From NCBI RefSeq assembly GCF_026342435.1, contig NZ_JAPEMT010000001.1:2350501-2414500 (forward strand): 64,000 nt of DNA, given 5' to 3'. Made by a program: the position numbers and the translations under genes. Shown in pieces: positions 1 through 7,818 of this stretch; position 1 is the stretch's first letter; every line of letters starts with the position of its first letter. The DNA is from Streptomyces sp. NBC_00237 (lineage in GTDB: Bacteria; Actinomycetota; Actinomycetes; Streptomycetales; Streptomycetaceae). Below the pieces are notes generated by a model, which made no database searches, was not told the origin of the DNA, and saw only the letters and a list, made by a program, of their open reading frames with translations.

Positions 1-270
1 TCCCTCGCTCTCGCCGCCGCCGACTCGGGGGCCGCGCCCGGTCCGGCCGCAGCCGCGAAGGCCGCGTGCTCACAGGCGTACCAGCACGTCTCCGGCGAGA
101 TGATCCAGCTGCACGGCGGCATCGGCATCACCTGGGAACACCCCGCCCACGACTTCTTCAAGCGCGCCCACGGCACCGCCCACTTCCTCGGCTCGCCCGA
201 CACCCACCGCGCCCGCCTGGCGAAACTCCTGGGATTCACCGCCGCGTCCAGGGCGGAAGTGCTCGCGTAA
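1..270 (+). CDS. Acyl-CoA dehydrogenase, C-terminal fragment
   Basis: Frame 1 is open from the first base to a TAA at 268-270, giving the last 89 residues of a protein whose start lies outside the window. The stretch EMIQLHGGIGITWEH is the conserved C-terminal helix and FAD-contact region of acyl-CoA dehydrogenases. The end, HRARLAKLLGF, is also typical of the family. It would oxidise an acyl-CoA thioester to the enoyl-CoA. Several acyl-CoA dehydrogenases of the steroid locus follow from 2.7 kb, but unrelated genes lie between, so membership in that pathway is only possible. The substrate cannot be read from this fragment. Confidence 0.85.
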   Translation, partial: SLALAAADSGAAPGPAAAAKAACSQAYQHVSGEMIQLHGGIGITWEHPAHDFFKRAHGTAHFLGSPDTHRARLAKLLGFTAASRAEVLA

Positions 271-314
271 CCTCGGGCGGACCGATCACGTCGTACGGAA
301 GAAGGCCCGGTCCG

Positions 315-899
315 ATGAAGCTCCTGCGCGCGGCGGACCGCAGTGCCGTCCCCTGGAAGAACGGCGGCGGCATCACCCGGGAGATCGCCGCCCGCCCCGA
401 GGGGGCCGGGTCGGCGGACTTCGGGTGGCGGGTCAGCCTCGCGGAGGTGGCCGCCGACGGCCCGTTCTCGGCGTTCCCCGGCGTGGACCGCGTCCTGACC
501 ATGGTCGAGGGGGAGGGCATGGACCTCACTCTGGAGGGCGTCGGCCCGCGCCGGGTGGACGCCCGCTTCGTCCCGCAGCGCTTCCCCGGCGACGTACCCA
601 CCGGCTGCCGTCTGCTCGGCGGCCGCGTGGTCAACCTCAACGTCATGCACCGCAGGGGAAGTTCGTACGCGGCGGAGGTCGAGGTCGTGACCGGGGACGT
701 GACGACGGGCGGAGCCCCGGAGCCCGGCTCCACCCGGATCGTGGTGCCGCTGGACGCCGGAGCCGTCCTGCGGAGGCGCGGGGACGCGCCGCTGGAGCTG
801 GAGCGGTACGACGCGCTGGTGTTCACGGACCCCGCCCCTCCTCCCGCCCTGATCCGCAGCGAAGGCCGCACGGCGGTGCTGACCCTGCGCCACCCCTGA
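315..899 (+). CDS. HutD/Ves family protein
   Basis: A 194-residue protein of the cupin-like HutD/Ves family. The start MKLLRAADRSAVPWKNGGGITREIA is diagnostic: the PWKNGGG block opens nearly all members. Further on come the conserved GWRVSLAEV and FSAFPGVDR segments and the R..L.GGRVVNLNVM core. A purine-rich site (gaagaagg) lies about 10 nt before the ATG. HutD proteins are often linked to histidine utilisation and Ves of E. coli to cold-related gene expression, but their biochemical activity is poorly defined. No hut genes are near, so no pathway is assigned. The gene follows the acyl-CoA dehydrogenase fragment and runs toward the aldo/keto reductase. Confidence 0.85.
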   Translation: MKLLRAADRSAVPWKNGGGITREIAARPEGAGSADFGWRVSLAEVAADGPFSAFPGVDRVLTMVEGEGMDLTLEGVGPRRVDARFVPQRFPGDVPTGCRLLGGRVVNLNVMHRRGSSYAAEVEVVTGDVTTGGAPEPGSTRIVVPLDAGAVLRRRGDAPLELERYDALVFTDPAPPPALIRSEGRTAVLTLRHP

Positions 900-911
900 G
901 CGTGCGGCCGG

Positions 912-1832
912 TCAGACCACCCAGTCCGGGTCGACCTCCAGGCCCGAGATCCGGGTGAACTGCTCGTCGCTGAGCGGGAGGTGCAGCGCGCCGAAGTTGT
1001 CCGCGAGATGAGCGGGGGAGGACGTGCCCGGCAGCGGCACCACGTGGGGCGACCGGTGCAGGTGCCAGGCCAGCGCGACCTGCGCCGGGGTGGCGCCCAG
1101 CTCCTTCGCGACGGCCGCCACCGGACTGTCGTCGGCGGTGTGCGCGCCCATGGCCACCGGGTGGTACGGCAGGAACGCGATGCCGCGCCCCGCCGTGTAG
1201 TCGACGACGTCCTCGTGCTGGCGGGCCGCCAGGTTGTACACGTTCTGCACGGCGGCGACGGGCACGACCTCCTGGGCCGCCTCGATCTCGGCGACGGTCA
1301 CCTCCGAGAGACCGATGTGCCGGACCTTGCCCTCCTCCTGGAGCTGCTTGAGCGCGCCCAGTTGGTCGGCGAGCGGGTACTCGGGGTCGATGCGGTGCAG
1401 GTAGAGGAGGTCGATCCGCTCGGTGCGCAACCGGCGCAGGCTCAGCTCGGCCTGCTGGCGGAGATAGGCGGGGTGCCCGTGCGTCACCCACTCGAAGGGG
1501 CCGGGCCGTACGACGCCGACCTTCGTCGCCACCGCCACCCGGTCGCGGAACGGGGCCAGGGCCTCGGCGAGCAGCTCCTCGTTGGTGCCGAGCGCATAGG
1601 CGTCGGCGGTGTCGAAGAGGTCGACACCCAGCTCGACGGCCGTGCGGAGGAGGGCGACGGTCTCGCCTCGGTCGGTGACCGGCCCCCATACCGGGGCGGT
1701 GATGCCGCTGCGGGCGTCGGGGGCGTCGGCGAGCCGCATGGCTCCGTAACCGACGCGGTGGACGGGAAGGTCGCCGCCGAGGAGGAAGAGGGGGGAAGAG
1801 GTGCTGGTGGTGCTGGTGTTGTTGTTCGTCAT
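912..1832 (-). CDS. Aldo/keto reductase
   Basis: A 306-residue NADPH-dependent aldo/keto reductase with a TIM-barrel fold. Visible family blocks are VHRVGYGAMRL near residue 25, LGVDLFDTADAYALGTNEELL with the catalytic Asp and Tyr near residues 73-78, ATKVG with the catalytic Lys near residue 102, and a C-terminal P.PGTSSPAHL cofactor-binding block. The ATG at 1832 lies about 7 nt from the -10 box of a MerR-type promoter and has no Shine-Dalgarno sequence, so the message is probably leaderless. It is divergent from, and very likely activated by, the MerR regulator starting at 1893. The substrate is unknown; a reactive carbonyl or aldehyde compound is a reasonable guess. Confidence 0.92.
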   Translation of the reverse strand: MTNNNTSTTSTSSPLFLLGGDLPVHRVGYGAMRLADAPDARSGITAPVWGPVTDRGETVALLRTAVELGVDLFDTADAYALGTNEELLAEALAPFRDRVAVATKVGVVRPGPFEWVTHGHPAYLRQQAELSLRRLRTERIDLLYLHRIDPEYPLADQLGALKQLQEEGKVRHIGLSEVTVAEIEAAQEVVPVAAVQNVYNLAARQHEDVVDYTAGRGIAFLPYHPVAMGAHTADDSPVAAVAKELGATPAQVALAWHLHRSPHVVPLPGTSSPAHLADNFGALHLPLSDEQFTRISGLEVDPDWVV

Positions 1833-1839
1833 GCAAGGA

Positions 1840-1871
1840 ACGCTAGGAGCTCACACCGGTGTGAGGTTCAA
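1840..1871 (-). promoter_or_regulatory. MerR-type promoter and operator
   Basis: On the minus strand a -35 box TTGAAC (1866-1871) and a -10 box TAGCGT (1840-1845) are separated by 20 bp rather than the usual 17. The spacer contains a perfect 16-bp palindrome, CTCACACCGGTGTGAG (1850-1865). An over-long spacer filled by the operator is the hallmark of promoters that MerR-family activators untwist. The reductase start codon is where transcription should begin, so the mRNA would be leaderless. This is read directly from sequence; binding by the adjacent MerR protein is inferred. Confidence 0.75.
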
Positions 1872-1892
1872 GCGACTGTGAGGGGGATCACG

Positions 1893-2264
1893 TTGAAGAT
1901 CGGTGAGCTGTCGAAGGCGACCGGGGTGAGCGTACGGCTGCTGCGCTACTACGAGGAGCAGGAACTGCTCGCCGCCACGCGCACCGGCGGGGGGCATCGC
2001 TCGTACGCACCGGACGCGCCGCAGCGGGTGCGGCGCATCAGGGCGTTCCTCGGGGCGGGCCTGCCGACCCGGATCATCCGGCAGATCCTGGACTGCGCGT
2101 GCGGTGCGGCGTCCGAGGTCGAGCCCTGCCTGGGCGGGCTGCTGCACGAGCAACTGCGGGCGGTGGAGGAACGGGTCGCGGAGCTTCAGGAGGCGCGGGA
2201 GGCGCTGGTAGGGCTGCTGGCGGAGCTGGAGGGGCTGGAGGGGCCGGTACGCGTGGCCGCTTAG
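1893..2264 (+). CDS. MerR family transcriptional regulator
   Basis: A 123-residue regulator starting at a TTG (LKIGELSKATGVSVRLLRYYEEQ), with a strong purine run agggggat 6 nt upstream. A GTG in the same frame at 1878 is the alternative start. The N-terminal winged helix-turn-helix has the classic IGELSK.TGV..R.LRYYE signature. The second half is the usual antiparallel coiled-coil dimerisation helix (EERVAELQEAREALVGLLAELEG). A CAC...C cluster near residues 70-82 resembles places where some MerR proteins bind metal or thiols, but it is not a known ligand motif. It is divergent from the aldo/keto reductase across a shared 60-bp control region and probably senses the compound that the reductase detoxifies. 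Confidence 0.88.
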   Translation: MKIGELSKATGVSVRLLRYYEEQELLAATRTGGGHRSYAPDAPQRVRRIRAFLGAGLPTRIIRQILDCACGAASEVEPCLGGLLHEQLRAVEERVAELQEAREALVGLLAELEGLEGPVRVAA

Positions 2265-2287
2265 GGCTTCCGCATACGGACGCGAGA

Positions 2288-2322
2288 GTGCCCGCGCCCC
2301 GGGACTGCGGGGGCGCGGGCAC
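2288..2322. terminator. Strong hairpin between convergent genes
   Basis: A perfect 13-bp inverted repeat (arms 2288-2300 and 2310-2322, GTGCCCGCGCCCC) with a 9-nt loop lies 23 nt after the MerR stop and before the end of the opposing small gene. It has no U-tract, which is common for Streptomyces terminators. It could serve both strands. Confidence 0.6.
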
Positions 2323-2346
2323 ACGCGTACGCGAGAGGTCCGGCGG

Positions 2347-2589
2347 CTACTGCTGGGCGGTGCCGGTCGTGTGCTGCGCGGTGTTGGTGGAGTTGGCGGC
2401 GTTGCTGGCGGTGCTGGTGACGGTGCCGGTGGCGGTCTCGGTCACCTCGTCGAGCAGTTCGCCCGAGACGGGGAGCTGGGACAGCTGGTCCGCGGGCTCC
2501 GCCGCGTGCGCGCCCGGGGCGGGGGAGACCAGGGCGGCGAGGAAACCGGCGGCGAGGGAGGCGGCGGCGGCCATGCTTCGTTTCTTCAT
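2347..2589 (-). CDS. Small secreted protein of unknown function
   Basis: An 80-residue protein starting MKKRSMAAAASLAAGFLAALVSPAPGAHA, a clear Sec signal peptide with a KKR n-region, an alanine-rich hydrophobic core and an AHA/AE cleavage site near residue 29. The mature part, about 50 residues, is Thr/Ala/Asn-rich (TATGTVTSTASNAANSTNTAQ) and has no cysteines or recognised domain. An upstream in-frame ATG at 2616 would add MGPPHVDNG before the signal and is less likely. Similar short exported Thr/Ala-rich proteins occur in Streptomyces, but I do not recognise this one and assign no function. Confidence 0.6.
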   Translation of the reverse strand: MKKRSMAAAASLAAGFLAALVSPAPGAHAAEPADQLSQLPVSGELLDEVTETATGTVTSTASNAANSTNTAQHTTGTAQQ

Positions 2590-2640
2590 ACCGTTATCAA
2601 CGTGCGGGGGCCCCATGGGTCACGCCGGTAGTGGAGTTCC

Positions 2641-2708
2641 GTGTGGGGTGGGGGCGGGGGTTCAGGCCGCTGCGCGGGGCAGCTCTCCCCTCTCCGCCCC
2701 TTCCCCGA
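2641..2708 (-). repeat. Interspersed repeat, tail copy (E)
   Basis: This stretch is nearly identical, in reverse complement, to 36091-36158. Shared landmarks are the GGGGGCGGGGGTTC run, GGCCGCTGCGCGGGG, and CTCCCCTCTCCGCCCC. It fills most of the gap between the small secreted protein and the acyl-CoA dehydrogenase operon. It is one of several dispersed copies in this window (see 25394, 28929, 33101 and 35990). Confidence 0.65.
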
Positions 2709-2737
2709 GGGGCCCGCGCAGGCTCCGCCCGCCCTCG

Positions 2738-3694
2738 TCACCCCTCCAGTACGCGCCCCCGGCAGTCCCCCGGCCTCCCCCACGCGTCCCGCAGCGGCCC
2801 CGTCTTCCGCAGCCACAGCGACAGGTCCAGCTCCTGGGTGTACCCCACCGCCCCATGGAGCTGGAGCGCCGTCCGGCCCGCCGCGTACGCCGCCTCGCCC
2901 GCCGTCACCTTCGCCGCGGCGACATCCGCCCCGGCGCGGCTCAGCGCCGCCCCGTACACCAGCGGCCGGGCGAATTCGAGGCCCACCAGCGTGTCCGCCA
3001 GGCGGTGCTTCACCGCCTGGAAGGACCCGATCGGCGTCCCGAACTGCGTGCGCTGCTTCACGTACGAGACCGTCCGCGCCAGCAGCGCGTCCCCGACCCC
3101 GAGCGCCTGCGCGGCGGTGAGCAGCATCGCCGACTCCCGCGCCGCCACCACCGATGCGACCGGAACGGGGAGCGCCTCGCCGGCCCCGGCCGCAGGGGTC
3201 ACCGCGAACAGTCTCCGCGCCGCATCCGAAGACACCCGAAGCGCTCCACCGGGCGGCAGTACGGCCGGCCGCGCCCCGAGCACGAAGACCGCCTCCGCCG
3301 CGTCCGCGTCCAGCGCGTACCCGCCCTCCTCGGCCAGCGTCACCATCGCCCGGCCCGCGGCGATCCTCGGCAGCCACTCCTTCGCCAGACCGGGCGACCC
3401 GGCGAGCAGGACCGCCGCCGCAACGGTCTCCACGTACGGACCGGGCACCGCGTGCCGCCCTAACTCCCTAAAGGCGACGACCAGTTCGACCGGCAGCAGC
3501 CCCACCCCCTCGTGCTCCTCCGGCACGGCCAGCGCGAAGACGCCCGCCTCCGCGACCCGCCGCCACACCTCCCGCCCCGGCCCGTGGTCCCCGGACTCCC
3601 ACGCCCGTACGACGGCGGGCGTGTCGGCCGAGGTGAGCATCGCGTCCAGCGAGCGGGCGAAGTCGGACTGCTCGCGGGTCAGCAGGAAACGCAT
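2738..3694 (-). CDS. Acyl-CoA dehydrogenase, small partner subunit
   Basis: A 318-residue acyl-CoA dehydrogenase homologue starting MRFLLTREQSDFARSLDAML. Its ATG overlaps the stop of the upstream dehydrogenase by 4 nt (ATGA), so the two should be co-translated. It is shorter than a typical 380-residue family member and lacks the usual mid-domain YSEPDAGSD and NGQKIWT FAD-binding blocks. It keeps the C-terminal part: YVKQRTQFGTPIGSFQAVKHRLAD and LQLHGAVGYTQELDLSLWLRK. Such a pair matches the heteromeric (alpha2beta2) acyl-CoA dehydrogenases of mycobacterial steroid catabolism, where one subunit is degenerate. By neighbourhood it is a FadE31/FadE32/FadE33-type enzyme acting late in ring C/D breakdown; the exact orthologue is not settled. 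Confidence 0.85.
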   Translation of the reverse strand: MRFLLTREQSDFARSLDAMLTSADTPAVVRAWESGDHGPGREVWRRVAEAGVFALAVPEEHEGVGLLPVELVVAFRELGRHAVPGPYVETVAAAVLLAGSPGLAKEWLPRIAAGRAMVTLAEEGGYALDADAAEAVFVLGARPAVLPPGGALRVSSDAARRLFAVTPAAGAGEALPVPVASVVAARESAMLLTAAQALGVGDALLARTVSYVKQRTQFGTPIGSFQAVKHRLADTLVGLEFARPLVYGAALSRAGADVAAAKVTAGEAAYAAGRTALQLHGAVGYTQELDLSLWLRKTGPLRDAWGRPGDCRGRVLEG

Positions 3695-4839
3695 CAGCGG
3701 CGCCCCTTCGGCAGGCCGAGCAGGCGCTCGGCGATGATGTCGCGCTGGATCTCGTTCGTACCGGCGTAGATCGGCCCGGCGAGCGCGAAGACGTACCCCT
3801 CGGCCCACTTCCCGTCCGCCAACTCCCCGTCCGAACCCATCAGTTCAAGGGCCGTCTCGTGCAGGGCGATGTCGTACTCGGACCAGAAGACCTTGTTCAG
3901 GCTGGACTCGGCGCCGATGGTCTCCCCGGCGGCGAAGCGCGACGCGTTCGCCCAGGTGAAGAGCTGGTACGCACGCGCGCCGATCAGCGCGTCCGCGACC
4001 CGGTCCCGTACCGCCGTGTCCGCCGGATCGCCGTACGTGCGCCAGTCCCGGGCGAGACGGCCGGCGGCGGCCAGGAAGCGGCCGGGGGAGCGGAGCATCA
4101 GCCCGCGCTCGTTGCCGGTGGTGGACATGGCGATCCGCCAGCCCCGCCCGGCCTCGCCGATGACGTCCTCGTCGGGCACGAAGACCTCGTCGAGGAAGAG
4201 TTCCGCGAAGGCGGGCTTGCCGTCGAGGCGGCCGATGGGCCGGACGGTGACCCCGGGCGCGCGCAGGTCGAACATCAGGTACGTCAGCCCCCGGTGCGGC
4301 CGGTCCGCGTCCGGGTCGCTGCGGAAGATGCCGAAGGCGCGATCGGCGAACGCGGCCCGCGAGGACCACGTCTTCTGCCCGGAGAGCAGCCAACCCCCCG
4401 GTGTCCGTACGGCGGTCGACCTCAGCGAAGCGAGGTCGGAGCCGCTCTCCGGCTCCGACCACGCCTGCGCCCAGACCACCTCGCCCGTGGCCATCGACGG
4501 CAGCACCCGTGCCCGCTGCTCGTCCGTCGCGTGGTCGAAGAGGGTCGGGGCGAGGAGGTTGATGCCGTTCTGGGAGACCCGTCCCGGCGCGCCCGCCGCG
4601 AAGTACTCCTCCTCGAAGATCAGCCACTGGAAGATGTCCGCACCCCGGCCCCCGTACTCCTCGGGCCACGACACGACCGACCACCGGTCGGCGGCGAGCC
4701 GCGCCTCCCACTCCCGGTGGGCGGCGAAACCCTCCTCCGTCTCCAGGGAGGGGAGGGGTCCTTCGGGGACGCGGGCGGCCAGCCACGCCCGGGCCTCGGC
4801 CCGGAAGGCGTCCTGCTCGGCGCTGAAGTCGAGGTCCAC
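3694..4839 (-). CDS. Acyl-CoA dehydrogenase, large subunit
   Basis: A 381-residue acyl-CoA dehydrogenase beginning at a GTG (VDLDFSAEQDAFRAEARAWL). All core blocks are present: WPEEYGGRGAD near residue 65, WSEPESGSDLASL near 130, GQKTWSS near 153, GRGWRIAMSTTGNERG near 230, and the C-terminal AGPIYAGTNEIQRDIIAERLLGLPKG, which holds FAD contacts. It sits 5 nt downstream of the enoyl-CoA hydratase stop and overlaps the next dehydrogenase by 4 nt, so the three form one operon. The operon faces the operator at 5818-5837. It is likely the catalytically complete partner of a two-subunit steroid-degradation dehydrogenase (FadE31-like); substrate inferred from context only. Confidence 0.9.
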   Translation of the reverse strand: MDLDFSAEQDAFRAEARAWLAARVPEGPLPSLETEEGFAAHREWEARLAADRWSVVSWPEEYGGRGADIFQWLIFEEEYFAAGAPGRVSQNGINLLAPTLFDHATDEQRARVLPSMATGEVVWAQAWSEPESGSDLASLRSTAVRTPGGWLLSGQKTWSSRAAFADRAFGIFRSDPDADRPHRGLTYLMFDLRAPGVTVRPIGRLDGKPAFAELFLDEVFVPDEDVIGEAGRGWRIAMSTTGNERGLMLRSPGRFLAAAGRLARDWRTYGDPADTAVRDRVADALIGARAYQLFTWANASRFAAGETIGAESSLNKVFWSEYDIALHETALELMGSDGELADGKWAEGYVFALAGPIYAGTNEIQRDIIAERLLGLPKGRR

Positions 4840-4844
4840 GGAAC

Positions 4845-5801
4845 TCAGCCCTCCGACGTGTGCGCGGAACCCCGGGCGGCGCTCTTCATCGCCGCCACGT
4901 CCATCCCGCCCAGCGAGTCCTTCGCCGTCTCCGCGTTGTGCGCGTGCGCGAGGTGGTGCAGGCCGAAGACGGAGTCCATCCCGGTGTGCAGGCCCTGGAG
5001 GTCCTCGGCCTGGTTGACGGCGCGCTTGGTGAGGGCGAGCCCCAGGCGCGGCATGACGGCGATCCTCTCCGCCAACTCCCTCGTCCGGTCGGCGAGTTCG
5101 TCCCGCCCCACGACCCGGTTGACCATCCCGACCTCGTACGCCCGCCGAGCGCTCATCCGGTCGCCCGTGAACAGGAACTCCTTCGCGACGCGCGGCGGCA
5201 TCACCCACGGGTGGGCGAAGTACTCGACGCCCGGAATCCCCATCCGTACGACCGGGTCGGCGAAGAAGGCGTCGTCGGACGCGACGATCAGGTCGCAGAC
5301 CCACGCCAGCATCAGCCCGCCCGCCACGCACGCCCCCTGCACGGACGCCACCACCGGCTTCGGCAGCTCGCGCCAGCGCCTGCACATCCCCAGGTACACC
5401 TCGGACTCGCGGGCGAACCGGCTCTCGGCCCCCGCCTTGTCCGAGTGGTCCCACCACAGCCCCGCCCGCCGCTCGAAGGGGAGATGGGCGTCCCGCTCGG
5501 GGGTGCCGATGTCGTGCCCCGCGGAGAAGTGCTCACCGGCTCCCGCCAGCACGACCACCTTGACCTCGCTGTCCGCCGAGGCCCGGTAGAAGGCGGCGTC
5601 CAGGGCGTAGGTCATCGCGGAGTTCTGGGCGTTGCGGTACCTCGGGCGGTTGAGGGTCACGTACGCGACCTGACCGCGCCGTTCGTAGAGAACGGGCTCG
5701 GAAGCGGGCGCTTCGGAAGCGGGCGCTTCAGTCGCGGGCGCTTCGGACGCGGTGGTGGACGGGTCGGGTGTGTCGGATGCGTCGGACGTCTCGGCTGTCA
5801 T
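4845..5801 (-). CDS. Enoyl-CoA hydratase/isomerase family protein
   Basis: A 318-residue crotonase-fold protein. The ATG at 5801 has an aaggatgg site upstream; a TTG at 5825 would start inside the operator region and is unlikely. Residues 1-45 are a Thr/Ser/Glu/Ala/Pro linker containing repeats of ATEAPASEAP. The crotonase core follows: VAYVTLNRPRYRNAQNSAM, the first oxyanion-hole block EHFSAGHDIG near residue 100, and the second at GACVAGGLMLAWVCDLIVASDDAFFADP near 160-190. It is the first gene of the operon with two acyl-CoA dehydrogenases, divergent from fadE30 across the KstR2-type operator. It probably hydrates or hydrolyses a CoA intermediate of steroid ring degradation; the precise step is unknown. 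Confidence 0.88.
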   Translation of the reverse strand: MTAETSDASDTPDPSTTASEAPATEAPASEAPASEPVLYERRGQVAYVTLNRPRYRNAQNSAMTYALDAAFYRASADSEVKVVVLAGAGEHFSAGHDIGTPERDAHLPFERRAGLWWDHSDKAGAESRFARESEVYLGMCRRWRELPKPVVASVQGACVAGGLMLAWVCDLIVASDDAFFADPVVRMGIPGVEYFAHPWVMPPRVAKEFLFTGDRMSARRAYEVGMVNRVVGRDELADRTRELAERIAVMPRLGLALTKRAVNQAEDLQGLHTGMDSVFGLHHLAHAHNAETAKDSLGGMDVAAMKSAARGSAHTSEG

Positions 5802-5817
5802 GGCGGAACCATCCTTC

Positions 5818-5837
5818 CCTAACAAGTGTTTGGTAGG
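5818..5837. promoter_or_regulatory. KstR2-type operator, left divergent promoter
   Basis: The near-palindrome CCTAACAAGTGTTTGGTAGG lies in the 49-bp gap between the divergent hydratase and fadE30 starts. Its inner 14 bp (5821-5834) match the published KstR2 consensus AnCAAGnnCTTGnT at all but one fixed position. A sibling site occurs at 16708-16727. The position, 14 nt before the fadE30 ATG and 17 nt from the hydratase ATG, would block both promoters. A kstR2-like gene is encoded in this very operon. Confidence 0.8.
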
Positions 5838-5850
5838 TTAACGTACGCCC

Positions 5851-6990
5851 ATGAGCAGCGTCGAGGAGTTCCGCGCCGAGATCCGGGACTGGCTACGAAG
5901 CCAACTCAGCCGGGAATTGGCCGAGTTGAAGGGCAGGGGCGGCCCCGGCCGGGAACACGAGGTCTTCGCCGAGCGCCTCGCCTGGGAACGCCACATGGCC
6001 GCCCATGGCTGGACCTGCGTCGGCTGGCCGACGGAGTACGGCGGCCGGGGCGCGAGCATCGAGGAGCAGATCGCCTTCCACGAGGAGTACGCCCTCGCCG
6101 ACGCCCCCGCCCGCGTCAACCACATCGGCGAGCAGCTCCTCGGCCCGACCCTCATCGCGTACGGCACCGAGGAGCAGAAGGCCCGCTTCCTGCCGCCGAT
6201 CGTGGCGGTCGAAGAACTCTGGTGCCAGGGCTACAGCGAGCCCGACGCGGGCTCCGACCTGGCAGGCGTCCGCACCAGGGCCGAACTCGACGGTGACACC
6301 TGGCGGGTGAACGGCCAGAAGATCTGGACCTCCCTCGCCCACGAGTCCCAGTGGTGCTTCGTCGTCGCCCGCACCGACCCCGGCTCCCACCGCCACGCGG
6401 GCCTCTCCTACCTCCTGGTCCCCATGGACCAGCCGGGCGTCGAGGTCCGCCCGATCGTCCAGCTCACCGGCACCTCCGAGTTCAACGAGGTCTTCTTCGA
6501 CGACGCCCGCACGGACGCCGCGCACGTCGTCGGGGAGGTCGGCGACGGCTGGCGGGTCGCGATGGCGACCCTCGGCTTCGAACGGGGCGTTTCCACACTC
6601 GGCCAACAGGTCGGCTTCGCAAGGGAGTTGCAGGCCCTCGTCGGCCTCGCCGGACGCACCGGAGCCCTCGCCGACCCCCTCCTCCAGGACCGATTCGTAC
6701 GGGCCTGGACGGGCCTGGAGGTCATGCGCGCCCACGCGCGGCGCACCGACGTATCGCCGTCCGTCGCCAAGAACCACTGGGCGCGCTGGCACCGCGACCT
6801 CGGCGAACTCGCCATGGACGTACGCGGCGCGGCCTCGCTGCTCGCCGCGTCGGGCCCGTACGAACTGGACGACTGGCAGCGCCTGTTCCTCTTCGCCCGA
6901 GCCGACACGATCTATGCGGGCTCCGACGAGATCCAGCGCAACATCATCGCCGAGCGCGTGCTCGGCCTGCCGAAGGAGGCGAAGGCGTGA
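5851..6990 (+). CDS. fadE30: Acyl-CoA dehydrogenase FadE30
   Basis: A 379-residue acyl-CoA dehydrogenase (MSSVEEFRAEIRDWLRSQL). Complete family blocks are WPTEYGGRGASIEEQ near residue 59, YSEPDAGSDLAGV near 129, VNGQKIWTSLAHESQW near 152, GDGWRVAMATLGFERG near 231, and IYAGSDEIQRNIIAERVLGLPKEAKA at the end. The gene order fadE30-ipdF-kstR2-fadA6 is that of the mycobacterial HIP (perhydroindanedione propionate) regulon, where FadE30 dehydrogenates the CoA thioester of 5-hydroxy-HIP. It overlaps ipdF by 4 nt (GTGA) and starts 14 nt after the KstR2-type operator. The assignment rests on sequence style plus synteny; the enzyme class is certain and the exact substrate inferred. Confidence 0.88.
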   Translation: MSSVEEFRAEIRDWLRSQLSRELAELKGRGGPGREHEVFAERLAWERHMAAHGWTCVGWPTEYGGRGASIEEQIAFHEEYALADAPARVNHIGEQLLGPTLIAYGTEEQKARFLPPIVAVEELWCQGYSEPDAGSDLAGVRTRAELDGDTWRVNGQKIWTSLAHESQWCFVVARTDPGSHRHAGLSYLLVPMDQPGVEVRPIVQLTGTSEFNEVFFDDARTDAAHVVGEVGDGWRVAMATLGFERGVSTLGQQVGFARELQALVGLAGRTGALADPLLQDRFVRAWTGLEVMRAHARRTDVSPSVAKNHWARWHRDLGELAMDVRGAASLLAASGPYELDDWQRLFLFARADTIYAGSDEIQRNIIAERVLGLPKEAKA

Positions 6991-7808
6991 GCACCGCACC
7001 CGCGACAGGACCCGCGACAGGACCCGGCACCGCACCCGCGTACGTGAAGGGCCACGCCCTGCTGGACGGCCGTACGGCAGTGATCACGGCGGCGGCGGGG
7101 GCGGGGATCGGCGGGGCGACCGCGCGCCGCTTCCTGGAGGAGGGGGCCCGGGTCGTTCTCGGCGACGCGCACGCTCGCCGCCTGAAGGCGAGCCACGAGG
7201 AGCTCGCCGGCGAATTCGGGGCGGACAAGGTGGCGTCGCTGCCCTGCGACGTGACCGACGAGGACCAGGTCCTGGCCCTGTTCGCCCTCGCCGAGGAGAC
7301 CCACGGCGGACTCGACGTCGTCGTCAACAACGCCGGACTGGGCGGTACGGCGGACATCGTCGACATGACCGACGACCAGTGGTCGAAGGTGCTGGACGTG
7401 ACCCTGAACGGCACCTTCCGCTGCACCCGGGCGGCGCTGCGCTCCTTCAGGTCGGCGGGCGGGGGCGGTGTCATCGTCAACAACGCCTCCGTCATCGGCT
7501 GGCGCGCCCAGGCCGGGCAGGCGCACTACGCCGCCGCGAAGGCGGGCGTCATGGCGCTCACCCGGTGCGCGGCGGTGGAGGCGGCCGAGTACGGCGTACG
7601 GATCAACGCGGTCTCGCCGAGCCTGGCGATGCACCCGCACCTGGTGAAGGTGACGACGCCCGAACTCCTGGCGGAGCTGACCGCGAAGGAGGCGTTCGGC
7701 CGGTACGCCGAGCCGTGGGAGGTCGCGAACGTGATCGTCTTCCTGGCGAGCGGCTACTCCTCGTACATGACGGGCGAGACGGTCTCCGTCAGCAGCCAGC
7801 ATGCGTGA
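6987..7808 (+). CDS. ipdF: SDR dehydrogenase IpdF, steroid ring C/D pathway
   Basis: A 273-residue short-chain dehydrogenase. The GTG start overlaps the fadE30 stop. A Pro/Ala/Thr/Gly leader of about 20 residues precedes the Rossmann motif TAAAGAGIGGATARRF, then come CDVTDED, VVNNAGLGG, the catalytic Ser (NNASVIGW), and Y..AKAG (HYAAAKAG). The extreme C-terminus VSVSSQHA is very like that of mycobacterial IpdF (Rv3559c). IpdF oxidises the 5-hydroxyl of the HIP-CoA intermediate with NAD(P)+. It sits between fadE30 and kstR2, as in mycobacteria. Three 21-bp tandem repeats follow the stop. High confidence in family; high for the pathway given the neighbours. Confidence 0.87.
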   Translation: MSTAPATGPATGPGTAPAYVKGHALLDGRTAVITAAAGAGIGGATARRFLEEGARVVLGDAHARRLKASHEELAGEFGADKVASLPCDVTDEDQVLALFALAEETHGGLDVVVNNAGLGGTADIVDMTDDQWSKVLDVTLNGTFRCTRAALRSFRSAGGGGVIVNNASVIGWRAQAGQAHYAAAKAGVMALTRCAAVEAAEYGVRINAVSPSLAMHPHLVKVTTPELLAELTAKEAFGRYAEPWEVANVIVFLASGYSSYMTGETVSVSSQHA

Positions 7809-7818
7809 GCGCCCCCGC

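Noticed and set aside
2641..2737. Small gene in the gap before the acyl-CoA dehydrogenase operon
   Set aside because: The stretch is explained by the interspersed repeat tail shared with 36091-36158.
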